A stretch of 64,000 nucleotides of DNA from Paenibacillus dendritiformis (GCF_021654795.1 NZ_AP025344.1:4588501-4652500); one strand, 5' to 3'. Positions 42,354-51,348 are shown, counted from the first letter of the stretch. Made by a program: numbers and translations. The notes: a model not told the origin generated them from the sequence alone.

Positions 42354-43430
42354 CTATTCGCTTCCTGGCGGAGCCGTCTCCCCGGCTTCTTCTTCTTGCT
42401 CCCGAAATAACGGAATATGAACGCGAATCGTCGTTCCCGCGCCGGGCTGGCTGATGACATCCAGATTGCCGCCCAGCTTGTCTACCCGTTCCTTCATCGT
42501 CGTCAGACCGTAGCTTCCGGTCTTATAGGACGCGCCCTGCAGATCGAAGCCCTGGCCGTCATCGGCGATGGCCAGGATGAGCTGCGCCGGCGTCGCGTGC
42601 ATGGTAAGCGTAACTTGCGTCGCGCGGGCATGCTTCACGACATTAGCCATCGCCTCCTGAATCATCAGGAAGCTCTGGTGCTCAATTGCCTCGGACAGCT
42701 TGATGTTCATGTCAATATCGATTTTGCCTTGAATGCCGTTCTGCCGGCAGTAGTCGGGAAACCAATGATCGAGCGCCTCCTGCAGCGTGCGCCCGTCCAG
42801 TTCCAATGGGCGGAGCTGGGCGATCAGGCTGCGCATTTGCCGTTGGGCGATATGCGACATCTGAATCAATTGGTTGACCACCATTTCAGCCCGCTTCATA
42901 TCCCGCTCCATCACTTTGGGAAGAGAAGAAGAGGCCATATGCAGGGCGAACAGCTGCTGGCTGACCGTATCATGCAGATCTCTGGCCAGCCTGCGGCGCT
43001 CTTCCAGCACAACCGCCTCGCATTCCTTCTCCCGATCCATCACCTGCTGCTCCGACATCTTCTGCAGCAGGCGAAGCTTCTTCTCCATCGCGTCGACCAT
43101 CGTATTGAAATCCTCATAGAGCCGATCGAAGGACGCGTCGTCGCCGAGCGGAATCCGCTCCGACCAATTGCCCTTGATCACCTGCATCATGCTGAGGTGC
43201 AGCACGTCGAGGCGGCGCTGCAGCCGGACGCCGGCGACATAGCCCATAATGAGCGACACGACGACGACCGTGCTGATGCCGAACAGCCACCAGTTCATGC
43301 CATGGTACCATGCGCCGCCGTACACAATGCCAATCCAGAATACGCTCATAATAAGGCCGCCCGAGATAAGGAAGGTAAGGAGAAGCTCCCATTTGACGCT
43401 CCGGGAACGGCGAACCCAATTTATCAGCAT
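42354..43430 (-). CDS. liaS: Sensor kinase LiaS
   Basis: 358 residues: two membrane segments (about 14-34 and 40-68) with a very short outside loop, as in intramembrane-sensing kinases, then HAMP, HisKA_3 with the phospho-acceptor in RLARDLHDTVSQQLFALH, and a degenerate-N-box ATPase (EAMANVVKHARATQV, IADDGQGFD, GSYGLTTMKERV). The start lies 3 nt after the liaF stop. Confidence 0.94.
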   Translation of the reverse strand: MLINWVRRSRSVKWELLLTFLISGGLIMSVFWIGIVYGGAWYHGMNWWLFGISTVVVVSLIMGYVAGVRLQRRLDVLHLSMMQVIKGNWSERIPLGDDASFDRLYEDFNTMVDAMEKKLRLLQKMSEQQVMDREKECEAVVLEERRRLARDLHDTVSQQLFALHMASSSLPKVMERDMKRAEMVVNQLIQMSHIAQRQMRSLIAQLRPLELDGRTLQEALDHWFPDYCRQNGIQGKIDIDMNIKLSEAIEHQSFLMIQEAMANVVKHARATQVTLTMHATPAQLILAIADDGQGFDLQGASYKTGSYGLTTMKERVDKLGGNLDVISQPGAGTTIRVHIPLFREQEEEAGETAPPGSE

Positions 43431-43433
43431 TCG

Positions 43434-44396
43434 TTATCCTACCCTTGTCACCTTCACATCACCGATGAACGTGCTGACGACGATGCGAATTTTTTTGCCG
43501 GCCTCATAGAAATAAGGGGTCTCCATCTGCACGCTGCTCATGAATCCGTCCTTCTTTTGATCGAATATTTTCACATCGCCCAGGAAGGAGCTCGACGTTA
43601 CGCTAACCCCCAAATCCATATCGTTCGGGACGAATACCTTCACGTCTCCGATGAAGGAAGAGACCGTAATCTTTGTCTCTCCGTAAGGGACCTGGGCCTT
43701 CGTCAGGTCAATGAATGTATCGCCGATGAAATGGGAGAGATTCGTCGGCTTCAGCTCCCAATAATCGCTGCCCAGATGGGTATCGCCGATGAACGCCGAT
43801 TTGTGGAACGTGTCCCGCTTCGGATTGCCTGACATTCCTCCCATTGGAGGCGGCGGCGGAACCGATCCGGCGAAGGAGCCCGACTGGCCATGGAAATCAT
43901 TATTTTTCGGCTCCTTTTTCGTATAATTCGTGCCGAATTGCTCATCGAACTTGCTGTCAAAATCATAGTCCGCCGGCGGCGGCGGTGGAGGCGGGGTCTG
44001 CGCATGCGCATCGAATCCCCAATCGTCCTCCTTCCAATCCTTCGGGCGATGACGATCCCGGTCAGGACGCGGATAATCCCGCTTCTTGAACAGCATCCAG
44101 ACTCCGCCCACGATAAGGGCAAGCGGGAACAGCATTTTGAAGAAATCGCCCGGCGACATATAGATGTACCCCAGATTCGACAGCAGGAAGTAGCCGCCGA
44201 CCCCAAGCAGTATGACTCCCCAGAAGGCGCCATGCAGGAGCGAATTCAAGCCAATGACGATCAAAATGGCCGGCCAGAAGGTGCGGAACAAATCCCCGAT
44301 ATTCATATCGATGTAGCCTAACTGACTGAGCATAAAGAAAGCACCGAGCCCGATAAGCACCAGACCGCCTAACCATCGTCCCCGATTATGTTGCAT
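43434..44396 (-). CDS. liaF: LiaF membrane regulator with an extra proline-rich linker
   Basis: 320 residues. Four short membrane segments in the first 105 residues, organised as a repeat (GLGAFFMLSQLGYI / GVGGYFLLSNLGYI). A charged and proline-rich linker follows (about 105-195, TPPPPPPPADYDFD, VPPPPPMGGM). The conserved LiaF C-terminal beta domain carries repeated SxFIGD motifs (SAFIGDTHLG, SHFIGDTFIDL, SSFIGDVKVF, STFIGDVKV). LiaF keeps LiaRS off without stress. The linker is longer and richer in proline than I expect for Bacillus LiaF. First gene of liaF-liaS-liaR-yugN. Confidence 0.93.
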   Translation of the reverse strand: MQHNRGRWLGGLVLIGLGAFFMLSQLGYIDMNIGDLFRTFWPAILIVIGLNSLLHGAFWGVILLGVGGYFLLSNLGYIYMSPGDFFKMLFPLALIVGGVWMLFKKRDYPRPDRDRHRPKDWKEDDWGFDAHAQTPPPPPPPADYDFDSKFDEQFGTNYTKKEPKNNDFHGQSGSFAGSVPPPPPMGGMSGNPKRDTFHKSAFIGDTHLGSDYWELKPTNLSHFIGDTFIDLTKAQVPYGETKITVSSFIGDVKVFVPNDMDLGVSVTSSSFLGDVKIFDQKKDGFMSSVQMETPYFYEAGKKIRIVVSTFIGDVKVTRVG

Positions 44397-44622
44397 GTCT
44401 CATCCCTCGCTTCTATCCATATGCGGCTCAGCTTGTGCCGCTTCTTGTAACTCTAGTGTAAGCGATGACTCGTCCGGGCGCCAGCGGCGTAAGATTGAAA
44501 TCGGCCTCGGTCTCCAGACCGAGGGGGTGGAAGCTGATCCCAGATATTCGGACAAGGCCTCTGCAAGCCCTGGCTGACATAACCGGGTCGCTTGCAATCA
44601 AGCTGATTCGCAGCGTTATGGA

Positions 44623-44651
44623 TTGACAATGATGTACTGTATGTATATGAT
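44623..44651 (+). promoter_or_regulatory. Strong sigma-A promoter of the GntR-ABC operon, with TGTATGTA repeats
   Basis: TTGACA (44623-44628), a 17-nt spacer, then TATGAT (44646-44651). TGTATGTA occurs at the end of the spacer and again at about 44653-44660, a candidate operator for the YtrA-type repressor encoded first in the operon. Confidence 0.8.
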
Positions 44652-44692
44652 GTGTATGTAAGAGATGCACAGTTAATTTTGATGGAGGTCCC

Positions 44693-45073
44693 ATGAAAAT
44701 TATTATTTCCAACGTATCGGATCCGCCGATTTATCAGCAAATCAAGGACCAGATCAAGGATGCCATCCTCTACGGCGAGCTGAAGGAAGGCGAATTGCTG
44801 CCATCCATTCGGGCGCTGGCCAACGATCTCCATGTGAGCGTGCTGACGACCCGGAGAGTGTATGATGAACTGGAATCCGAAGGATTTATTACTACCAGGC
44901 CGGGCAAAGGCTCCTTTGTCGCGAGGGAGAACCTGGAGCTGCTGCTGGAATCGAAGCGGCATATGGTGGAAGTCAAGCTGACAGAAGCGTGGACAACCGC
45001 CCGTGCGCTCGGAATCAGCAAGGAAGAGCTCATGGCCATGATGGACATTCTTTTCGAGGAGGAAGACCAATGA
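44693..45073 (+). CDS. YtrA-subfamily GntR transcriptional regulator
   Basis: 126 residues: GntR winged helix (PPIYQQIKDQIKDAILYGEL, LPSIRALANDLHVSVLTTRR, EGFITTRPGKGSFVA) and a short C-terminal helical tail with no ligand domain, the YtrA subfamily. Such repressors usually control the ABC transporter encoded next to them and are induced by cell-wall-active antibiotics. The stop overlaps the next start (ATGA). GGAGG lies 6 nt before the ATG. Confidence 0.93.
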   Translation: MKIIISNVSDPPIYQQIKDQIKDAILYGELKEGELLPSIRALANDLHVSVLTTRRVYDELESEGFITTRPGKGSFVARENLELLLESKRHMVEVKLTEAWTTARALGISKEELMAMMDILFEEEDQ

Positions 45074-45927
45074 ACCCGATACTCGAAGTTACAGAGCTTC
45101 GCAAACAAATTGGCTCATTCAGCCTGCAAAATGTCAGCTTCTCTCTGCAAGAAGGCTGCATCACCGGGCTTGTTGGGATTAACGGGGCAGGCAAGACAAC
45201 GACGCTCAAAGCGATCCTCGGCTTGGCGGAGGCGGATGCCGGACGCATCGCCCTGTTCGGGAAGGACATGGACGGTCATGAACGGGAGCTGAAAAACCGA
45301 ATCGGCATCGTCATGGATGAAGGCTACTTTTATGAGGATCTGACCCTGCGGGAAATGAAAAGCATCGTCGCGCCGGCCTATTCCAAATGGGATGAGTCCG
45401 CATTCAAGCAATATATGACGCGCTTCAGCCTGGATCCCGGCCAAAAAATCTCGACCCTGTCAAAAGGAATGCGCATGAAATATGCGCTTGCCCTGGCCCT
45501 CTCCCATCAGGCCGAGCTTTTGATTATGGATGAGCCTACCAGCGGTCTCGATCCTTTGGTGCGAAGCGAGTTGATGGACATCCTGCTCGATTTCATGAAT
45601 TCAGGCGGAAAAGCCGTCTTCTTCTCCACCCATATCACATCCGATCTGGACAAAGTGGCCGATGCGCTCATTTTCATGGATAAGGGCAAAATCAAATTCA
45701 TGGAAGAGAGGGACGCTTTGCTTGATTCCCATGCGGTCGTCAAAGGGGACAGGGCGGCGCTGAACGAGGAGACGAGGGGATTGTTTTTGAGCGTGGACGA
45801 GACCCATTACGGTTTTACGGGCTTGACGAACAATAAAATGGCCGTACGCCAAAACATGAACAATGTGCTAATCGAACGTCCGACGATCGAAGACGTGATG
45901 CTCGGTTATTTAAAGGGGGCAAAATAG
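45070..45927 (+). CDS. ABC transporter ATP-binding protein
   Basis: 285 residues. Walker A GINGAGKTT, Q-loop replaced by VMDEGYFYEDLTLREM, signature STLSKGMRMKYALALAL (LSKGM instead of LSGGQ, as common in this exporter group), Walker B LLIMDEPTSGLDPL and the switch H in FFSTHITSDLDKVAD. The C-terminal 70 residues are family-specific. It pairs with the following permease and is led by the GntR repressor, so an antimicrobial-peptide or lipid exporter role is likely; the substrate is unknown. Confidence 0.94.
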   Translation: MNPILEVTELRKQIGSFSLQNVSFSLQEGCITGLVGINGAGKTTTLKAILGLAEADAGRIALFGKDMDGHERELKNRIGIVMDEGYFYEDLTLREMKSIVAPAYSKWDESAFKQYMTRFSLDPGQKISTLSKGMRMKYALALALSHQAELLIMDEPTSGLDPLVRSELMDILLDFMNSGGKAVFFSTHITSDLDKVADALIFMDKGKIKFMEERDALLDSHAVVKGDRAALNEETRGLFLSVDETHYGFTGLTNNKMAVRQNMNNVLIERPTIEDVMLGYLKGAK

Positions 45928-46572
45928 ATGCTGTTACATCTCGTGAAAAAAGATTTTCTCCTGGCAAAAAAGCACTTGGCCTTCATGCTGGCGGTGGCGT
46001 TTGTATTGCCGGCTTTTATTTCCACAAAGCTTCCTGTGGCCGGCAGCTTTTTGGCGTTCTTTATGACGTGGCTCTATTTTGTGTACTTGCTCTTCAACAC
46101 CGTGTCGATGATGGAATACAAGTATAAGGGAGCGGCTTTGCTGTGCGCTACCCCCTATACGCGCCAAGCTTTGGTGAAGGCAAAATATTTGTTTATTTGC
46201 GTTCTTTTTGCCGGTTGCTATTTCATTTATACGATAACGGCCTTGCTTCTGCCCTCGAAGCTCGAATTATTGTCGGCGGCTTCGTTTGCCGGATCGTTTT
46301 TGCTCTTTTCCCTTATCTTCGGGATTCTGCTGCCGTTTCAGTATCACTTCGGCTACGAGAAGTCCAAATACGTATTTATGATTTTTGTCTTTCTGACGCC
46401 GTTTGTATCTCCGGTCATCGCGCGTGCGGCTCATGATTCCCCCTTCAGTCTGAGCCTTCATCTCCCGCTTCCGCCTGCCGTGGAAGCTTGGCTTCCCGCC
46501 CTGCTTGGGCTGTTGATTGGATGGATCTCGATGCGCCTGTCGTTAGCCATCTATTCCCGTCAAAACCTGTGA
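45928..46572 (+). CDS. ABC-2-type transporter permease
   Basis: 214 residues with six hydrophobic segments (for example AFMLAVAFVLPAFIS, FLAFFMTWLYFVYLLF, AWLPALLGLLIGWISM). ABC-2 permease of the ABC2_membrane_5 type. It begins directly after the stop of the ATPase gene and completes the three-gene operon. No terminator of its own was seen on the plus strand. Confidence 0.9.
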   Translation: MLLHLVKKDFLLAKKHLAFMLAVAFVLPAFISTKLPVAGSFLAFFMTWLYFVYLLFNTVSMMEYKYKGAALLCATPYTRQALVKAKYLFICVLFAGCYFIYTITALLLPSKLELLSAASFAGSFLLFSLIFGILLPFQYHFGYEKSKYVFMIFVFLTPFVSPVIARAAHDSPFSLSLHLPLPPAVEAWLPALLGLLIGWISMRLSLAIYSRQNL

Positions 46573-46651
46573 ATCGGAACCGGCGCCGCGAGCGGAACGG
46601 CAGGCCGTTGAGAGAACCGGTTAATACGCTCCGGCGGCCGGGCTAGGATGC

Positions 46652-46676
46652 AAAAAAGACCGCCTTATCGGCGGTC
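46652..46676 (-). terminator. Terminator of the SASP gene
   Basis: GACCGCC-gataa-GGCGGTC on the minus strand followed by TTTTTTGCATC. Confidence 0.85.
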
Positions 46677-46734
46677 ATTGCATCTCTTTATAACTAGGGA
46701 ACAAGCCGTTGCGGCGCCTTCCATGTCAGCGTAA

Positions 46735-47016
46735 TTACAGTTGCTCCGGCTGTTTTTTGGAGATACGGTTCGCTTGCGGGTTGTTCAGAGCGCTTGCGGC
46801 GCCTTCCGATTCCACCCCGAATTCCGTGTCCGCAAAAGCATTTCCTGCTGCAAATTCCGTGTCCGCAGCCGCGTTTCTTCCTGCAGCTCCTCCTGGAACC
46901 GCACCCGCGTTTCTCGGAGCCACTCCCGTATCTGCAGCCGTGTTTTCTGCTGCAAATTCAGCGTCAACATATTTCGAATTCGCTGGGGACATTCTGTTCG
47001 CTTTGTTGTTTTTCAT
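46735..47016 (-). CDS. Small acid-soluble spore protein, gamma type (probable)
   Basis: 93 residues, no Cys or Trp. It begins KNNKANRMSPANSKY, much like gamma-type SASP (SspE) N-termini, and then has Ala/Asn/Glu/Gly-rich repeats containing the (D/A)EFAA(E/G)N motif several times. That motif resembles the protease-cleaved repeat of gamma-SASP, which serves as an amino-acid store in the spore core. The Ala- and Gly-rich expansion in the middle (GAVPGGAAGRNAAAD) is unusual, and the normal Gln richness is missing. AGGAGGTGAAATGCG precedes the ATG, and a strong terminator follows. Confidence 0.7.
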   Translation of the reverse strand: MKNNKANRMSPANSKYVDAEFAAENTAADTGVAPRNAGAVPGGAAGRNAAADTEFAAGNAFADTEFGVESEGAASALNNPQANRISKKQPEQL

Positions 47017-47126
47017 CGCATTTCACCTCCTGAGAGTTCGCCGTCGTTGGCGAGCATATCAAGGAAACGTCGTTTCCCACGACAAGTAGTATGCGATGGT
47101 CTGCCCCGCTTTATTCGCCCGGCAGG

Positions 47127-48041
47127 CTACTGCAGCGATTTAGGAATCGAGCCGGTTTTGAAGACGGCTTCGTTCAGCTGATTCAGCATGTCCTCCGACA
47201 CCTTGCCATTGCCTTCCTGGACAAGCTGAACTTCCACTTCTTTCTTGCCCCACTGCTTATATACCTGCTTCGTTGTATGAAAATACAAGTCGATTTTATT
47301 TCCCTTGATTTTCGAACCGATATCCGTCACGATCCCGTAGCCGTAGCCCGGAATATATAAGATGCTGCCAAGCGGGAATACGGACAGATCAGCGGCGATG
47401 GTGGACACGTAATCTCTTCGCACCTTCACGCCCGAATAGGTAATGCCGTATTCCGGATGGCCCGGTTTTTTTCCGGTCGATTCCACGCCTGCCGTATAAC
47501 CCGTGGCGATGACCTTCACTCTCTTGATCACCTGCTGCTTCCCCGGCGCCAGATTGACGTCGGAATACGACATCGAGGAAGTCGGAACGGCCTTGCGCGG
47601 CTCTTTCGACGCGGATTCCGCCCCTTTATCCGGACGGGCCGGCGGGTTGACATACACGATCGCTGCTGGCGGAGACGGCTTACTCCCGGCGTTGTACGCC
47701 CCGAGCGCGGGAGCCCGCTTCCCGGACATCCCAGGCCCGATGTCAGCCAGCGGCGGAACAGCCGCATACCGGTTCCCAATGCCCTCCGGAAGAGCCGAGC
47801 CCCTCCATACAGGCCCAGACGATGGCCGTACCCCCTGCCCCATCGCGGCAGACACCGGTCCTTGTTCCATCAAGGCCACGTACCGGTACAGATAGGCATC
47901 CGCCTCTCCCCGCTCTGGCGCCAAAGCCATAGCGACCGCGCCGAGCAGGAGAATGACCGCCAAGCGAATCCGTGAACGGTTAGGCGACGTCATCATCGAA
48001 CGTTCTTCCTTATTCTTTTCCTTGTTCATTCCTGTAAACAT
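47127..48041 (-). CDS. Secreted 3D-domain protein (YocH/YuiC-like muralytic fold)
   Basis: 304 residues: membrane anchor or signal (about 25-45, LAVILLLGAVAMALAP), a long Pro/Ala/Ser linker, then the C-terminal 3D domain (about 165-260) named after its three aspartates (VIATGYTAG, VSTIAADLSVFPLGSILYIP, GIVTDIGSKIKGNKIDLYF). The 3D fold is shared with MltA and resuscitation-type lytic transglycosylases, so it probably cleaves or binds peptidoglycan. The last 35 residues are an extra tail. The ATG at 48041 follows GGGAGGGGTAACCAT. Confidence 0.85.
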   Translation of the reverse strand: MFTGMNKEKNKEERSMMTSPNRSRIRLAVILLLGAVAMALAPERGEADAYLYRYVALMEQGPVSAAMGQGVRPSSGPVWRGSALPEGIGNRYAAVPPLADIGPGMSGKRAPALGAYNAGSKPSPPAAIVYVNPPARPDKGAESASKEPRKAVPTSSMSYSDVNLAPGKQQVIKRVKVIATGYTAGVESTGKKPGHPEYGITYSGVKVRRDYVSTIAADLSVFPLGSILYIPGYGYGIVTDIGSKIKGNKIDLYFHTTKQVYKQWGKKEVEVQLVQEGNGKVSEDMLNQLNEAVFKTGSIPKSLQ

Positions 48042-48102
48042 ATGGTTACCCCTCCCTTAGTGGGAAGGATGTCCACGGCTTATTTATTTTATGCATCATC
48101 GA

Positions 48103-48139
48103 CAAAAAAGAACTCCCTCCGATAGGGAAGGCGTTCTTT
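48103..48139 (-). terminator. Terminator of the rodA-like gene
   Basis: AAGAAC.CCTTCCCT/AGGGAG..GTTCTT hairpin, minus-strand tail TTTTTTGTCG. Confidence 0.85.
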
Positions 48140-48167
48140 CGACATGAGCCCGCGGGCAATTTACGAT

Positions 48168-49337
48168 TTACTTAGGGATTAAAAGGGCAGGTTCAGAGGG
48201 CAATTGGCCGCCAACATCCAGGATGGCGTCATCCTTATGAATCCTGACGCTAAGCACCAGCCCTATCGATACCATATTCACTAACAAAGAACTGCCGCCA
48301 TAGCTGATGAACGGCAGCGACAGGCCGGTCAAGGGCACCAAGCCGATGTGCATGCCGATATTGACGAAGATTTGAAAGACCAGCATTCCGGCAAGTCCGA
48401 TAACGAGATAGGATCCGGCCAGGTCGCGGCTCTCCCGGACAATGAGCATCATGCGATAGATAAGAAGAAAATAAAGCAGCAGCAGCGCCGAGGACCCTAA
48501 AAACCCGTATTTCTCGCCAATGACCACATAGATGGAATCCGAGTAGGCATAGGGAATGTAGCCGCGCTCGATATAGAATCCCGAATCGCCTCTTAATCCC
48601 CCCGAGCCAATCGCATGGATGGCATTGTTGACATGCCATGATTTATCAGGATCGCTGGCGGGGTCGAGAAAGGTCTGTATCCGCGACATTTGATGCGGCT
48701 TGACCAGCTTGGCCAACAAATCGTGATCCGCGTAATACAACCAGCATATCGCCCCGATCGCCACCGCGAGGGTGCCAAGCAGCGAGGCCATCTGGGAGGT
48801 GCGGATATTGCCCATCCATAGCATCGCGAGCAGGACGCCGACGAAGACAAGCGCCGTGCCAAGATCGGGCTGCTTCATAATCATGAACGTCGGGACGAAG
48901 AACACGGCCCCGATCGGCAGCAGATCGGGGAGCAGACGAAGCGTCCGGCCCGAGCGTTTGTGCAGCATATCGGCGGCCACCAATACCGTAGCGATTTTAA
49001 TCAACTCGGAGGGCTGAAGCTGGAAGCTGCCGACACTCAGCCACCGGACCGCTCCGTTGATATTTTCTCCAAGGAACATGACAAGCAGCAAGAGACCGAT
49101 TCCGATTCCGTACAAAACGTAGGCCACGGCCCCCATAAGGATCGAATAATCGAGCACCGCGACAAGCAGCGTCGGAATAGTGAACAAGGCGAACAACACG
49201 ATGTTGTTCACATATAATCCGTCCAGCTTGGTGCCGGCCGTCGCCCCATGCACGGCCACTGTCCCAATGGCAATCAGGGCCAGCATGAACAAGACGATCG
49301 GTTTATCTATTTTTCTAAACTTGCGAATATAAATCAT
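48168..49337 (-). CDS. rodA: SEDS-family peptidoglycan polymerase (RodA type)
   Basis: 389 residues, ten membrane segments. SEDS signatures: GAVRWLSVGSFQLQPSELIK, PDLGTALVF, VIGEKYGFLGS (the loop carrying the catalytic Asp lies upstream, in the QPD motif) and GLPLTGLSLPFISYGGSSLL-type end. These glycosyltransferases polymerise lipid II together with a class B PBP. No PBP gene is adjacent. RodA is preferred to FtsW or SpoVE because of length and the isolated context, but the choice is not certain. Confidence 0.88.
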   Translation of the reverse strand: MIYIRKFRKIDKPIVLFMLALIAIGTVAVHGATAGTKLDGLYVNNIVLFALFTIPTLLVAVLDYSILMGAVAYVLYGIGIGLLLLVMFLGENINGAVRWLSVGSFQLQPSELIKIATVLVAADMLHKRSGRTLRLLPDLLPIGAVFFVPTFMIMKQPDLGTALVFVGVLLAMLWMGNIRTSQMASLLGTLAVAIGAICWLYYADHDLLAKLVKPHQMSRIQTFLDPASDPDKSWHVNNAIHAIGSGGLRGDSGFYIERGYIPYAYSDSIYVVIGEKYGFLGSSALLLLYFLLIYRMMLIVRESRDLAGSYLVIGLAGMLVFQIFVNIGMHIGLVPLTGLSLPFISYGGSSLLVNMVSIGLVLSVRIHKDDAILDVGGQLPSEPALLIPK

Positions 49338-49418
49338 CTCAGTACCTCTTATTCGTAGGCTGGAGGAGTGCCCGTTCCCGCCAAGATCTGGCGAGGGAAT
49401 CGCGGTTTTCGGGAATCC

Positions 49419-49592
49419 TGCAAAAAGGCATTAATTTCTTCTACTTACGAGAAGAATTTGGGAAATTGCTGCAGAAGTGCAGGATTTCGCCTGTTTCTCC
49501 ATAAAACAAGCCGAAATTGGCATAAAATCCTGCATCCTTGCAGGATTTTAGTTTTCGGAACGGGGCATCAGGGCGAATACTGTATATTTGCA
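49419..49592 (+). repeat. Four-palindrome module, copy 4
   Basis: Cores TGCAAAAAGGCA (49419-49430), TGCAGAAGTGCA (49470-49481), TGCATCCTTGCA (49531-49542) and TGTATATTTGCA (49581-49592). Centres are 51, 61 and 50 nt apart; span 174 nt. Confidence 0.9.
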
Positions 49593-49636
49593 GCAATTTT
49601 GGACCGAGGCCGCTGCTATCAGAGCCCCCGCCTTAC

Positions 49637-49717
49637 CGCCGCATCCGCATCCGCCTGCACATCCGCCTGCACATCCGCCTGCACATCCGCCTGCACATCC
49701 GCCTGCACATCCGCCTT
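49637..49717 (+). repeat. 12-nt tandem repeat, about 5.5 copies plus diverged ends
   Basis: The unit ATCCGCCTGCAC repeats without error about five times, flanked by shortened copies (GCATCCGC, ATCCGCCTTCGC). It is in frame-length multiples, but no ribosome-site-supported gene covers it. Each unit contains one TGCA. Confidence 0.92.
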
Positions 49718-49847
49718 CGCGACCAACGTTGATTCGTCCTCCTTGCGATTCTAATAAGTGACGACAGATATACAGCCAGAGAGTCCGGAAAATTTCCGCA
49801 ACCTGAAGTTAAAGCGATTAAACTTTTATCTTGTACACAGGTCCTCG

Positions 49848-50819
49848 CTATCCTAGTGTCTCGGGAAGCAACAATTCCGCGGAGAGCACTTCCGGATCGA
49901 GCCAATTGTCAATCAGCTTCCTCGCATAGGCCAGATCCTCTTCATTCAGGATTAGGTACCAGATATCATCCATGATTTTTCCTTTCCCATCCAAGGAATA
50001 GCTGGTGAATGAGGGAAGGGTGTCCTTCAACAGCATCATCTTGGCCAAACCAATCATATCGCCGGGCAAAATATCGGTGTCCAGGTTGTCACCGGCAATC
50101 TCCAGAAGCTCGGGCAAATGGCTGATCTTGTCGAGCTGCACCATGCGCTTCATCAAGGCCTGCAAAAAGATACGGTTGCGCTCCATCCGGTTCATGTCCG
50201 AATCTTCGCGATAGCGGACATAGTTCAGCGCCTCCAGTCCGGTATAGATGGGCTTGTTCGCTTCGATCAGGAATTTGTCATGGTAACGGCTCTGATTCCG
50301 GATGTCCTCCGTGATCGGCAATTCGACGCCGCCCAGTGCATCAACGACCTCCCGGAATCCTTTAAAATTGATGGCCGCATAATGATTCACCGGATGCTGG
50401 AGCAGATGTTCCACGCTCTCGACGCTCATTTTCGCGCCCCCGAAGGCATAGGCATGAGCGATTTTGTCTTGCTTGTCCTTGCCGACAATCTCGGCGTAGG
50501 AATCCCTCGGGATGGACAAGAGCAGAATGCGGTTATCCTTCGGCCTCACGACGGTATAGAGCATCGAATCGGAACGTCCGACCTCCTTGTCCCGCTGATC
50601 GATTCCGAGCAGCAGCAGCGAGAACGGATCATCATCAATGCCTATGGTGTCCTTCTTGTCATAAATCGGTTTATAGGTCCGATCCAGTGATTTCTCCACC
50701 TTATCCGACAGGAACATATCGAAGGCGAGTACGGCTAGCTGCTTGCGAAATAAAAAGGCGCCGAAGAGCACAATGCCCGCAGCAAGCGCAATAATCGCCC
50801 ACTTTTTATTTAGTTTCAT
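49848..50819 (-). CDS. LytR-CpsA-Psr (LCP) family wall polymer ligase
   Basis: 323 residues: short cytoplasmic start, membrane anchor (about 7-25), LCP domain (about 62-215) with LLLGIDQRDKEVGRSDSMLY, LLSIPRDSYAEIVGK, DKIAHAYAFGGAKMSVESVE and the conserved Arg pair in YVRYREDSDMNRMERNRIF. LCP enzymes transfer undecaprenyl-linked teichoic acid or capsule to peptidoglycan. It overlaps the upstream lipoprotein gene by 14 nt, so the two are translated together. Confidence 0.93.
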   Translation of the reverse strand: MKLNKKWAIIALAAGIVLFGAFLFRKQLAVLAFDMFLSDKVEKSLDRTYKPIYDKKDTIGIDDDPFSLLLLGIDQRDKEVGRSDSMLYTVVRPKDNRILLLSIPRDSYAEIVGKDKQDKIAHAYAFGGAKMSVESVEHLLQHPVNHYAAINFKGFREVVDALGGVELPITEDIRNQSRYHDKFLIEANKPIYTGLEALNYVRYREDSDMNRMERNRIFLQALMKRMVQLDKISHLPELLEIAGDNLDTDILPGDMIGLAKMMLLKDTLPSFTSYSLDGKGKIMDDIWYLILNEEDLAYARKLIDNWLDPEVLSAELLLPETLG

Positions 50820-51348
50820 CGTTCATCTCTCCCAAACTCATTTGGCCGCGGTAGGCTTGTTTTCTCCACAATTCGATGCCATCGTCTTTCCACACATAGA
50901 CATCCATGCCCTTTTCTCCGCCGCCCAGAGCCCAGCCAAGCACAATATCGGGATAACCGTCCTGGTTCAGATCGGCCAACCCCGCGTAATCGAGGCCATG
51001 GCCGAAGCCCTTCGTATCCCACACGACCCGCCACGCTTCATCCTCCCGCTTCAGCAAGGCCGCCTTCTGCACCTTCTCGTCTTGAATATTCGCTTCATAG
51101 ACGACGACGACCTCATCGTTGCCGTCCCCATCCACATCCCCGACCGAGATGCCGTTGCCCTCTTCGCTGAGAGCCGGAATCAGCAATCTGGAAAAGCCGG
51201 GAATGTCGCTTAACACAAGATCGCTGCGATGATGGGGCTCGGGCCGCGGCGGCTGAACCAACTCGGCCGGAGCGGAAGGCATGCTGCATCCGCCTATCCA
51301 CAGCAAAGAAGCCGCTGCGAACGCTCCCCATCTCCTTATGTCTCTCAT
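50806..51348 (-). CDS. Lipoprotein with FG-GAP/VCBS-like calcium-binding repeats
   Basis: 180 residues. Signal with lipobox (ASLLWIGGC, lipidated Cys about 21). Two FG-GAP-type blade motifs with calcium-loop residues follow: SVGDVDGDGNDEVVVVY and GLADLNQDGYPDIVLGW. FG-GAP repeats form beta-propeller blades; two would be only part of a propeller, so it may oligomerise or act with its partner. AAGGGGATGCA precedes the ATG. It overlaps the LCP gene and follows a two-component system by 85 nt. Confidence 0.85.
   Translation of the reverse strand: MRDIRRWGAFAAASLLWIGGCSMPSAPAELVQPPRPEPHHRSDLVLSDIPGFSRLLIPALSEEGNGISVGDVDGDGNDEVVVVYEANIQDEKVQKAALLKREDEAWRVVWDTKGFGHGLDYAGLADLNQDGYPDIVLGWALGGGEKGMDVYVWKDDGIELWRKQAYRGQMSLGEMNDETK

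Larger units (their letters stand above)
49338..49847. other. Non-coding region between rodA and the LCP gene
   Basis: 510 nt with no supported gene. It holds a four-palindrome module (49419-49592), a 12-nt tandem repeat (49637-49717) and an AT-rich end. Confidence 0.6.
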
